A stretch of 64,000 nt of DNA from positions 1-64,000 of the forward strand of contig JAANDG010000230.1 of the NCBI GenBank assembly GCA_036852015.1, written 5' to 3'. The notes under the pieces are model-generated. The model saw only the letters and a list, made by a program, of their open reading frames with translations, searched no databases and was not told the origin of the DNA. Position numbers and translations under genes: made by a program. The first letter of the stretch is position 1; every line of letters starts with the position of its first letter. The stretch comes from Pelodera strongyloides. Lineage: Eukaryota; Nematoda; Chromadorea; Rhabditida; Rhabditidae. Shown here piece by piece: positions 54,936-64,000 of this stretch.

Positions 54936-55167
54936 GATTTTGCTTCCAAGTATGGCTTTAATTACCGTAAACTGGCACTACGCGAGAACAACTGCAGACC
55001 GCCAAGAAATGGTCCCGCAGCGGTCGCCACAGGACTATTCTTTTGCGAGCGTGCATAAACTGTGCATTTTCGCCTCCTCTAGTATTATCAATGGTGCATT
55101 TTCTAACTTTCAAAGGTGTATGCAAAATCGTACACGAGATGCACATTTGATACTTGGAAGCGAAATC
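54936..55167. mobile_element. 232-bp MITE with GATTTTGCTTCCAAGTAT ends
   Basis: GATTTTGCTTCCAAGTAT at the left, ATACTTGGAAGCGAAATC at the right. Internal GTGCATTTTC words are repeated. No ORF. It abuts fold-back element 2. Confidence 0.75.
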
Positions 55168-55178
55168 CGCTGTTTTTG

Positions 55179-57203
55179 CGGCTAATTGTACATTACGCCC
55201 CCGAACCCCCGAACCACTGAACCACCAAAGGCGCTCCCCAGAACCCCCGGGGGTTGTGAACCCCCATCGCGACGCGTGAGCCCCCAAATCGTGAACCACC
55301 TCAGCAAGAACCTTCGAACAGTGAACCACCGAGGGTTGAACTTCCGGATAGTGAACCACTTAGGGTTGAACACCCGGATGATGAACCACCATGGGCCAAT
55401 GTTAAAGTTGTATAGCATCCGGTTTTTGAAAGTGAGAACCGGGGACTTTCATCCGGTTTTTGTGAAAGTCATTTGCACATACCTCATGGGAAAGCATTTG
55501 TTCAGCAAATGCTTTCCCATGAGGTATGTGCAAATGTTTTTTTGGGAAACAAGATATTGGGCGATGGTAAAAATCCTCTCAGAAGATGTATTTGTTAAAA
55601 AAAAGGCATTAGGTGTTACTATATCAATGGCATTAGGTGTTACTTGCTCTCGCACAAATATTCGCGCGCAACATGCTCTTATGGGGTTTCCATCTGTGCG
55701 AAAACGCCAAATACCCATCCATTTTCAAGTCATTTTCCATGCATGTCAGCTGCCTACCGCAACCCATGCGAATCGCACATTTGACATGGTCCTGCAGCGA
55801 AAATGCCCCAAACCCGTGCTATTTGGAACAGTACCGCATCAGTCCCATACTGTTTGAAATAGATCCGTACTATTTTGAAATAGGTCAAATACTAGATCCA
55901 AAATCGCTGCGGGACCTTGTCATTGAGAGATTTACACTGATTCGAACATGTTTGTCATTTTCGCAATTGCGAATCGCATAAATGGAAACCACATTAATGC
56001 CGTTTAATTTAAGAAGGTGCTCTTGGTAGAGAACAAGGGCGCAGATTATGATTATTGAACTAGATCTGTTGAACTGTACATATTTATTTAGTCAAGCTGC
56101 TATTGTCCGCAATGGATCGTTGTCAAGCTGCACTGAATGAGACCACTTTAAAGCCCCGGTTTTCTTCTGCTACACGTAAGTTGGCATCATTACTCTTTGG
56201 TTCGTTCATAATCTTCATCGTTCGTCCTCATCGTTTAATTTAGTTGACATACCAGTTCATCTATTGTGTTGTCGTTGCTGATTTTTGTAGTAACGTTGTG
56301 CGGGTAAATCGTGTACTGACTGATAGTAGAACTTTTCACTCACCCTTTTGTATATCTGCATTTTGACTATCACATCCTATATTTCTTGAAGTTCGCATTT
56401 TCAGGCGACTGTTTGGCTTGTGGGCGATCAACTCGAACTATTGATTTGGAGACGTAGCGGCCATGCCCCACGAATTATTAATTTGTTCTTCAATAAATTT
56501 ATTGTATATTTTGCTGTTGTTCATGATGTCAAACGTTTAATTTTTGCATATTTTCGGACATATGGTGTATCCCACTCACACTACAATAACACTTTACTGC
56601 ATTAAGTTTTCATGGCATTATATTGGCCAGGTAGGTAATAGTCTGCCGGTAACTAAGTGTGTATTGCGTTCGGCAAACGTTCTTCCGCGTGTTCCGTCCA
56701 CTGAGCAGTTAGGTAATTTCATTTCGCCTCATTTAATCAAAAACTCGACAGAAAATTGATTGCAGACTTATAATTAGAGCATGGATTTGCCGTGTTATGT
56801 TACAGTTTCCATTACCGGTACCGGTTTTATGTCTACGTTTGCGGTTTCCATTATGGTTTATTTCCGAAAGTGTATAGCGGTATAACGGCGGATTTGTAAT
56901 GTGCGTTCAACAAATATTTTCCTATGAGTTTATGTAGATTATAAGAAAAAAATCTCACTTTCAAAAACCGGATGCTATACAACTTTAACATTGGCCCATG
57001 GTGGTTCATCATCCGGATGTTCAACCCTAAGTGGTTCACTATCCGGGAGTTCAACCCTCGGTGGTTCACTGTTCGGAGGTTCTTGCTGAGGTGGTTCACG
57101 ATTTGGGGGCTCACGCGTCGCGCTGGGGGTTCACAACCCCCGGGGGTTCTGGGGGGCGCCTTTGGTGGTTCAGTGGTTCGGGGGCGTAATGTACAATTAG
57201 CCG
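55179..57203. mobile_element. Fold-back element 2 (2.0 kb, ~255-bp inverted arms)
   Basis: Arms 55179-55436 and 56954-57203 are inverted near-copies starting CGGCTAATTGTACATTACGC. Each arm contains about four 30-bp tandem units (GTGAACCACC..GGTTGAAC). These units produce an apparent 223-codon frame from 55186 with a repeating VNHxxLN peptide that I do not consider a gene. The 1.5-kb centre has no recognisable transposase. Confidence 0.85.
55470..55536. repeat. Perfect 31-bp-arm hairpin
   Basis: Left arm 55470-55500 begins CATTTGCACATACCTCATGG, loop TTCAG at 55501-55505, right arm 55506-55536 is its exact reverse complement. It lies inside fold-back element 2. Confidence 0.95.
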
Positions 57204-57221
57204 TTTTTGCCATACATCCTA

Positions 57222-57392
57222 CGTTCTCAGGCGCGCAGCGCGCAAATGCGTAACCGCGTCCGCGGAAAAGAGATCATGGGAAAGGGGGAGACGCAGAAAA
57301 GAGGTTTCTCTGTGTCTGGAAGTTTTCAATGCAAATTTGCAATCTTTTCCCGCGGACGCGGCTACGCATTTGCGCGCTGCGCGCATGAGAAC
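57222..57392. mobile_element. ~170-bp palindromic MITE
   Basis: GTTCTCAGGCGCGCAGCGCG..CGCGTCCGCGGAAAAG at the left is reversed at the right (CTTTTCCCGCGGACGCGG..GCGCATGAGAACC), with arms of about 50 bp and unusually high GC for the region. Confidence 0.85.
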
Positions 57393-57394
57393 CA

Positions 57395-58240
57395 GAGTCG
57401 AGACCCCAGTATATACAACTTACAACGCGTCTTTCAGGGTATATTTAGGTTGTACGGCAAAAGTAATTATTAATTAGTATTATCTTATTATTAGCAATTA
57501 TTAATTACTTTCTTCTTATTTGTTCTTCATTTTTGATTACTTTATAAAGAGTTCTCTGTCTTACAATTAAGTTAAGATTAAGCTGTCTTTATTTTTCTAC
57601 TTTATATTTTCCTCCACAACAAAATAGAAACCCAATATGTGCCTCATCACGGCCCGATTTTGAGGGTTTTGATAATGTCGTTTTTTTCCATAGTTCGATT
57701 GTACCTACAAAGTACCCATGTACAAATGGCATGCTAATAGGAAACTCATGCAGAGTATCATCAGAAATTTACGTAATAAGGATAGCAAGAAGCAATTCGA
57801 CTGTGCACATTTCGAAACCATACACGGCATATTATTTATTAAAATTGGCCAATATCGCAAGTGCCACGCCAAATAGAGCATATTGCCCAATTAGCGCGCA
57901 GGGTCGTGACAACTGCGATATATAGTTGGTTATGACTGGCCATGGTAAATTGCTGAATACTGCGTGAATTTTGCTCTTGAAAATTAGAAAAATATCGTAT
58001 CCTACTATCTTTAACATGAAGAATCAGATGGAATCATCAAAAATAGGGGTCAATTGAAATGGGCCTGACCCTTTAATATTCAAAAATTAATGGACACGAG
58101 CGTAGAGCGTTACTGAGAATAAGGGGTGTAGTTTTGAAAGATCTGTGACTGGATTTGAACTTTAGTATGCATTGTTAGTCGCTTATTGCGACTCACACAC
58201 AAGCACAATGTGCTTGCGGCCTTTTTTTTTTTACTAATAT
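57395..58240. other. No gene seen
   Basis: AT-rich spacer. No motif in short open frames at 57705-57925. Confidence 0.5.
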
Positions 58241-58254
58241 TAACTTGTTAATTC

Positions 58255-58516
58255 GTGGGTCGTATGGCCTAGTCGACTAGTGGGTAGCGCACCCGACTCT
58301 CAATCCAGAGGTCGGGGGTTCGATCCCGGCTAGGTGCACAAGGTGGTTTTTCGCTTCCTGGGTGAAAAAAACCACCGAGCGCCGTAAGCATACGAGGTCG
58401 GCAGGCATGCGACAGCCGGACCGTATCTTCATGGTATCCTGCTAGTCGTGTCAACCCCGTTCTTACCCCGCTTCGCGCGGGATACGGGCCGTTAACGGAG
58501 TTTTTTTAAACTTGTT
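58255..58516 (+). mobile_element. tRNA-derived SINE with 12-bp target-site duplication
   Basis: ACTTGTTAATTC flanks both sides (58243-58254 and 58517-58528). The head carries TAGTGGGTAGCGCACCCG (A box) and GGGGTTCGATCCCGG (B box). CCTAGTC/GGCTAGG still form a 7-bp acceptor-like stem. The body runs through CCACCGAGCGCCGTAAGC to GGGCCGTTAACGGAG and a T-run. Pol III transcription is expected from the boxes. Confidence 0.85.
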
Positions 58517-58580
58517 ACTTGTTAATTCACTTTAACTGCTCAATTGCAAAACACAAGTTTTTTTATATTTCCATCTTTTA

Positions 58581-58705
<125 letters not shown>

Positions 58706-58715
58706 ATAACCTTTT

Positions 58716-59006
58716 CTTGAGAGTATAATATTTAAGTATTTATTAAAACACGAAAACCAACCTTTAATCGCCAAGCAATCAGAATAATATGTTCAAGCAA
58801 TGAGCATAATGAAAATGTCTTTCTTTTTAAATGTCACGAAAAGAAAACATAAACGTTATTGCGAGTTTGGAATTGAAATAGATGTCTGGATGATTCACGG
58901 GAAATGATAACAAAGAAAATGTGATTCTAGACAAAATAATGGAAGAAAATGTGTGTTAATTATACGTTAAATGATCTTGATTAGTCTTAACTAAAGGTTA
59001 AGAACA
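58716..59006 (-). repeat. 3' LTR (minus orientation)
   Basis: 291 bp. Sequence matches 60154-60444 throughout by eye, implying recent insertion or gene conversion. Ends CTTGAGAG on the plus strand; a canonical CA end is not visible. Confidence 0.85.
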
Positions 59007-59053
59007 CTCCCAAAAAACGAAATTAGTTGTGAGTTGTGTGGTATGGAATGAAA

Positions 59054-60046
59054 TTAATTTAATGGATTATTAAAAATGGCGGATTCTTTGTCCGAATAAT
59101 GTGCAATGTTATAGTCTGTGATGTCAGAATCGAGGTTCTGACCCTGGGGGCAAATGGCACTGTTGTGTGAGGGACTTTTACAATAGAGACATGTGCGCTT
59201 GTTAAAGTGCAAACACTGTTGAGATGTGTGCCGATTCATACAGAGAAAACACCTAGATCGTGCTTTTAAGAAGTGTCGTCTTTGCGAAGGTGAAGTTAGT
59301 TCTGGGCAGTGCATCGATGGGTGTGTGTTGGATCTTGCGCAGAATGTGCAAGTTCTCCAGTTCTGAGTAGATCGTCCAGACCGATCTGGGGATAGACGAC
59401 GGCGAGTGGATGGGTGATCCGCTTGTGGATAGGATATTTCTGGGGATTGACGACGTCGAGGTGAGCGAGATCTATCCTTGTGATCGCAGTGGTCCTCGGT
59501 GCTGTCCTCGGAGACTGTGTATAATGCAGACATGTAGGGATCCCGACTTGTGTAAGGTCGAGTGCATAGTTCCCGGATGCGAGGTTGAGGAAGTATTGTA
59601 GGTTGCTTGGACTTTGGCAAATATGGAAGTGAGGTGTCCTTTTTCCGTTCCATCTCTGTGTTGATGTCGTCCATACAGTTACGGAGCATACGGATAGTTT
59701 CTGAAGGGTCGTAAAGGAACGTTTTGCCACCGTCCTTGTAGAAATCGAGGTATATTTCCACATCATATCCATGAAGGCGGTGTTGGCTGATAAGGCGAAA
59801 GTATTGCTCGGAGACCGCAAGGAGTCGTAGTTGGATCATGAGTGTTCCGAGTAGAAGGTGGAGTTGTTGGTCGGCGTATTCTTGCTGGATGCGAGAGGGT
59901 GCTTCTTGAGATTGACGGATAGCATCGGTGGTCGTTTTGTCCAAATCCTTTGCTGTATCGTAGCACTCTTTCAGGAGAGGAAACAGCTCGTTGATTGGGA
60001 TCTCGCCAAAATACGTGGGGTCGGGAGGTGGTGGTTGTTCAGACAT
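59054..60046 (-). CDS. gag: BEL/Pao-type Gag, intact (330 residues)
   Basis: A single unspliced frame. The N-terminal half (residues 1-140) is helical and capsid-like, starting MSEQPPPPDPTYFGEIPINE. Residues 190-230 are Arg/Ser/Pro-rich. Three zinc knuckles follow: C233-x2-C-x5-H-x4-C247, C266-x2-C-x3-H-x4-C278 and C286-x2-C-x4-H-x4-C299. This is the usual spacing of BEL/Pao nucleocapsid regions, with the intervening RRHFLKARSRCFLC pattern. It should assemble particles and package RNA. No polymerase follows. The start is the ATG at 60046, about 108 bp inside the 5' LTR. Confidence 0.9.
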   Translation of the reverse strand: MSEQPPPPDPTYFGEIPINELFPLLKECYDTAKDLDKTTTDAIRQSQEAPSRIQQEYADQQLHLLLGTLMIQLRLLAVSEQYFRLISQHRLHGYDVEIYLDFYKDGGKTFLYDPSETIRMLRNCMDDINTEMERKKDTSLPYLPKSKQPTILPQPRIRELCTRPYTSRDPYMSALYTVSEDSTEDHCDHKDRSRSPRRRQSPEISYPQADHPSTRRRLSPDRSGRSTQNWRTCTFCARSNTHPSMHCPELTSPSQRRHFLKARSRCFLCMNRHTSQQCLHFNKRTCLYCKSPSHNSAICPQGQNLDSDITDYNIAHYSDKESAIFNNPLN

Positions 60047-60153
60047 GGTGAGGATGGAGGATAGTGGTTGGGATAGGTTATCTGTAATGAATGCATATAA
60101 GGATAACGAATAATAATAATATTATTCCCTACCGCGGTCGCCATTTATTGAAA

Positions 60154-60444
60154 CTTGAGAGTATAATATTTAAGTATTTATTAAAACACGAAAACCAACC
60201 TTTAATCGCCAAGCAATCAGAATAATATGTTCAAGCAATGAGCATAATGAAAATGTCTTTCTTTTTAAATGTCACGAAAAGAAAACATAAACGTTATTGC
60301 GAGTTTGGAATTGAAATAGATGTCTGGATGATTCACGGGAAATGATAACAAAGAAAATGTGATTCTAGACAAAATAATGGAAGAAAATGTGTGTTAATTA
60401 TACGTTAAATGATCTTGATTAGTCTTAACTAAAGGTTAAGAACA
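60154..60444 (-). repeat. 5' LTR (minus orientation)
   Basis: 291 bp, the pair of 58716-59006. Upstream promoter function is expected but not visible as a defined TATA position. Confidence 0.85.
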
Positions 60445-62640
60445 ATATATATATACAGCCCCTTTTTAAGAACTATCTTTACCTGTAAAAAGCAACTAAC
60501 CATACTCCATACACCCTCGTACCTCGCAAAAGCCGAAATTGTAATACCCAAAGATGAAACTCGAATGGTTCGCGGCGAAACCCTGGCGCAACAAATTTGC
60601 GCGGCGAAAGGTAGTATGTACGAGAATGCAACAAAATCGATAAACAACCAGATAAAAGGGAGGCTGCGACCGAACATTCTCTTCGCCAGATTCTTGCTAA
60701 AGGGTGATCGTCATCGTATACTTGTTAGATCCTGGCGAGAGTCAGGCAAAGAATTGACAAGGTGTGCGGCGAGTGGTAGACGCATCTGATTTTTTTAGCT
60801 GTTCACAATCAGTTTTCGTGTTGTATGTGGGAACCGTGGTTAGTATGTAAATGCTACACGGACGCAAATATTGTGAGATCTTGCGCTGGCACACGGTATT
60901 TCATTGGTGAAAGTAAAGCAGTACCAAAGTCCAAAATATTTTTACTAAAAAACAAGGATATATTTTTTTCGATTGTAATCGCGAGGGACTAAACAAAGGG
61001 AAAATATTTGATATCCACAAAAATATTTCTTGCCCTGATTACTAACTTACACTTGCTTCAACTTTCACTAACACCCTAACACGAATCAGAGGCCAAAGAT
61101 ATTGTCACATGGACGCAAACAGAGATCAAAAATATATCCAAAAAGAAAAACAGAATAGATCTGTGGGTTCAAACGCTACATAAATCTACAAAAAGAGAAC
61201 AATATTTTGGATCGGATTCTATAAAAAGTGGACAATATTCTGCGTTTAAAATCAAACCGGGCCTTTTTAATACACAAACTGGCCATTTATTTTATGTCAT
61301 TAGTTTTCAGATTTTTTTGCCACCGTTTAGGCAACTTATATTATTCTAAAAGCTGGTGCGATCCCAACACCTGGATCTGGTAATGAGAAGGAGTTAGCAA
61401 ATTCCTGGCAAAAAAACTGATATACTTATCGCATATAAGAAATGGCCATTTTGTGTATTAAAAAAAAAATCCGATTTTTTTCTTATTTTTCCGTTTTTAT
61501 TGCTTTGTTGAGCTTTTCTCGTTCTTCCTGAAGCCGCCTGATTTGGGTGTCTATTTGCCGCATTCTCTGAAAGTAACAGGGAGGAGTTAGATAAAATAAA
61601 GAAAATAATTGTAATCCTTTTCCAAAGTATTGAAGATATAAGTATTCTAATTATCTCAATACTATCTCAATAAGTATTGAAGATATAAGTATTCTAATTA
61701 TCTCAATACTTTGGTGAAGTATTATAATTAAAGCGGTATTGTACCTTGTTTTGGGTTTTTTGCCTACCAATAATTTGAATAAAAACTAAAACAATGAAAA
61801 ACAACTAAATAACAGTTAATGGCCACGTCAGACAAAACAATAACTCTTGATTTGATGTTCTCGTTTTCCCGTTTCCCGTTCCTGATCCCGTTTTGTATGT
61901 AAAACTCAAATTTTGTGCCCTAGCCTGCTTTTTTGCCTCTCACGGCACTACGATTATTTAAAATTCCCGCCCTAAAAGAACAACAGAGATTGGCGAGAGT
62001 CAGGCGCGTAGAGTGCGAGAAGTGTTAAACAGGTAGCGTGCGGCGAGAAAGGAGGTACAATACCGCTTTAAGGTAAAGTACTCAATCGTAATCAATCGTA
62101 AAATATGATAATTAAGTTAAATAATCAGCATAGAAAAGAATCATAATAATGTACTTTGATCGGTGACTGGCGATCCTCGTGGCTGCCCTGTGTGGTTTCA
62201 AGCTCCTCCTTAACCAGGCACTGATAATAAACGATAATACTAATACTAATAATAATAGTACTCATAACAATAGTACTAATAATATTACTAATAATACTAA
62301 TACTATATATTGCTTTTCTATATTTCTAGTTCACTCATCAGAATACTACAATTTTGTTCACTTATTTCCATATTCAATTACTTTACGATGGATAGTTGAC
62401 TATGATGGAGGTTCACGCCCCTCTAGTCAGCTTCAAGTATATTTTCTCTGGATCTTAATTCGCCCTCATTATTTATTTCGAAGACTCTATATTGGTTTAT
62501 AACTCATACAAATTTTCTATTCCACTTTACACTACTATGTAGATTAGGCACCCCTTTCTCTTTCCTATATATAATAGGAACATTAGATTTAGGTCACAGG
62601 TTCACTCTCTTTCTTTAATTCTTTCTGTAGGCACACTTTT
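60445..62640. other. No supported gene
   Basis: AT-rich. A direct repeat of GAAGATATAAGTATTCTAAT occurs at 61631 and 61679. Around 62225-62310 there is an AATAATACTAATA-type microsatellite. Open frames here show no motif. Confidence 0.5.
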
Positions 62641-62666
62641 TCTCTTTCTCACCTCTGCCTCTATAC

Positions 62667-62740
62667 AGTGCAGCGCATAAGTATACGGGCACCCAAAAAA
62701 TCGTGTTTCTACTAGGTTTGGAGGAAATCTAATGCAACCA
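62667..62740. mobile_element. Possible Tc1/mariner-like terminal fragment
   Basis: CAGTGCAGCGCATAAGTATACGGGCACCC resembles the CAGTG-start inverted ends of Tc1-like elements. No second end or transposase is visible, so this is tentative. Confidence 0.3.
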
Positions 62741-62879
62741 CTAAATCAAGCATCGCCAAAAACCCAAACAAAATGATTTTCAGCATAAAGAATAAAAAAA
62801 TTATTTAATTATATTAATTTTAATGACGCCAAATTGAAAGTCAAAAAATGAAATCCAGAGCTCGCACAAACCATTTATA

Positions 62880-63055
62880 TGGGCTTGTAGATCTTTTCAC
62901 ATCACAAGGACTCTCACCCCTATATTCCTTTTTCAGTCACTATTGCGCATCTGGGCTTTCCTCACAAGGACTCGAACCCGGCTATTCCCTTCGCAATCAG
63001 TGTCTCTAAACTTTGCCACGAATGCAATTACCCCACACGTCTGGTAAGTGAGTCA
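62880..63055 (-). mobile_element. tRNA-like relic
   Basis: On the minus strand GCCGGGTTCGAGTCCTTGTG has a B box, with a weaker A-box-like TGGCAAAGTTTAGAGACAC upstream. The segment CTCACAAGGACTC occurs twice in diverged form. Probably an old SINE head. Confidence 0.35.
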
Positions 63056-63394
63056 GTATCAATCCGAGAAGAGACCAGCGCTCAATCGGAAATACGAATT
63101 GTGCACAAGTTCGGGCGCGAAGCAAATCTCTCTTAACCCGATCGCTCTCTCACTTACACAATCATAATAGCGTTTTGTCGCTTTCTCAGCCACCATATTT
63201 TGTTTACACAATATCTTCCAATCCATATCCCACACTTTTGAAATATCGATATCATTCCTTCACATGGAATAATAATACTAATAGTACTTTACTTCAGAAG
63301 TTTGTGTCTTGTCGACGCGTTTCGTGCCGGTGAAGTCCTCCATTCGTCTAATATAGTCCAGTCTTACCTTCATCTGGAATGTATTTTTCAGTAT

Positions 63395-63651
63395 AAAAAG
63401 ATAAAGAGTACCGGGTTATAACAACCGAATCTGCAGAAACGGTGCACCGGGGTCCGGTTCATTTCTGAAGCCGAACGAACTGGCCTTTAAAATTCCCGGA
63501 GGCCAATTTTCTCGGGAAGCCGATTTATCTCCGCCGGTTTCACCCAGCTACCAATTTTTACACCTTTGGTGAGGTGGAGGAGTTCCGGGCCGGGATCGAA
63601 CCAACGACCGGTGGCCTGGAGCAAGGCGCTAGCCACTGCGCCACGCGCCCC
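63395..63651 (-). mobile_element. tRNA-derived SINE with 11-bp target-site duplication
   Basis: TTTTTCAGTAT flanks it at 63384-63394 and 63652-63662. On the minus strand the head is GGGGCGCGTGGCGCAGTGGC with an A box (TGGCGCAGTGGCTAGCGC) and a B box (GGTTCGATCCCGG). The body ends at a simple AAAGATAAAGA-type tail. Tails of the same family occur at 43374-43475 and 42407-42508. Confidence 0.88.
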
Positions 63652-63832
63652 TTTTTCAGTATTGGTTATTGATTTATGTTGTTTGTTTTCTCACCACTGT
63701 GTGATACATTTCGTTGTACTTCATGAACGGTCTCTTCCTAATACATGTGAATTCATTTATGGCTCATGTGTGTAGTCGTTTTTATGTTTATGTTATAGTT
63801 GTGATGTGCATTCTATTCCGTTTGTAGGTAAT

Positions 63833-63870
63833 TTTTTCCTGATGATGGCATAAGCCGAAACGTCGGAAAT
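63833..63870 (+). ncRNA. Hammerhead ribozyme-like motif (Penelope type)
   Basis: Core CTGATGA (63839-63845), short stem II GGC/GCC around ATAA, then GAAA and C-GTC. TTTTC before and GGAAA after the core can form stem I. Stem III is a single pair, as described for hammerheads in Penelope-like elements, which are thought to act as dimers. An AATAAATCATAATAATC simple repeat follows. No Penelope reverse transcriptase is present in the window. Confidence 0.55.
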
Positions 63871-64000
63871 AAATCATAATAATCATAATCAAAATATATT
63901 ATTTCTGGAAATTACCCGTGAAATATATTCTGTAAGCGTCTTCGTGCAAACGCCACATTTCTTTGCCATTCGTACCTTCGTCGGCCTTTTTTCCGGATCC

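Larger units (their letters stand above)
58716..60444 (-). mobile_element. Gag-only LTR retrotransposon with matching LTRs
   Basis: Two 291-bp direct repeats, 58716-59006 and 60154-60444, appear identical by eye. They enclose 1147 bp that hold only a gag gene on the minus strand. In minus orientation the LTR starts TGTTCTTAACC. A primer-binding-site-like TGGCGACCGCGGT lies 10 nt after the 5' LTR (60143-60131), and a GGGAG purine run precedes the 3' LTR. Protease, reverse transcriptase and integrase are absent, so it would need a helper element. No clear target duplication; the left flank is a TA microsatellite. Confidence 0.88.

Noticed and set aside
55186..55857. 223-codon frame as a proline-rich protein
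   Set aside because: The repeat peptide comes from the 30-bp units of a fold-back arm, and the same arm reads on the opposite strand at the other end.
59296..59966. 174- and 67-codon minus-strand frames and plus-strand frames over gag
   Set aside because: Shadows of the 330-codon gag frame in other registers.

Overview
The window is animal nuclear DNA, probably from an invertebrate. The evidence is GT-AG introns of roughly 100-900 bp with tttcag/ttttag acceptors, a BEL/Pao-type gag with three zinc knuckles (BEL/Pao is known only from metazoans), tRNA-derived SINEs with target-site duplications, many MITEs and a hammerhead-like motif of the Penelope type. There are no bacterial operons. No gene can be matched confidently to a named family outside the retroelements, so the organism is not identified.

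Layout. From 1 to 5.2 kb there is mostly gene-poor sequence with an LTR/UTR-like repeat. From 5.2 to 17.2 kb the plus strand carries small-exon gene models. The best is a ten-exon gene (9032-13928) whose phases join into a 337-residue protein with a Pro/Ala-rich basic tail. From 14.9 to 30.1 kb lies an array of exon-sized, GT-AG bounded modules in tandem families. Family 1 (14 copies), family 2 (5 hairpins in 4 exons) and family 3 (3 copies) each contain a hairpin. In family 1, and in part in family 2, the stem sequence differs between copies while pairing is kept. A five-exon gene model follows (30411-32467, 204 residues, phases consistent). From 32.5 to 44.4 kb there are low-complexity DNA, a second copy of the LTR-like repeat, short gene models and a duplicated exon with weak DM9-like character. 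From 44.6 to 47.2 kb there is a satellite-like inverted structure. From 47.4 to 49.8 kb a small coiled-coil gene (+) overlaps a Lys/Glu-rich gene (-). From 50 kb to the end the sequence is mostly mobile DNA: a broken BEL/Pao gag, two large fold-back elements, a gag-only LTR element with matching LTRs, SINEs, a TA microsatellite and the hammerhead-like motif.

A TTAA-flanked palindromic MITE family (17 copies or fragments) is confined to about 7.8-43.0 kb. The most interesting feature is the 18.4-29.5 kb array. Compensatory stem changes suggest a repeated structured RNA inside a spliced transcript. Several copies are also open in one frame, so a fast-evolving tandem-exon protein gene remains possible, and the two readings are kept apart below. 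All gene models were made by eye from splice signals, phase and composition, without transcript data.
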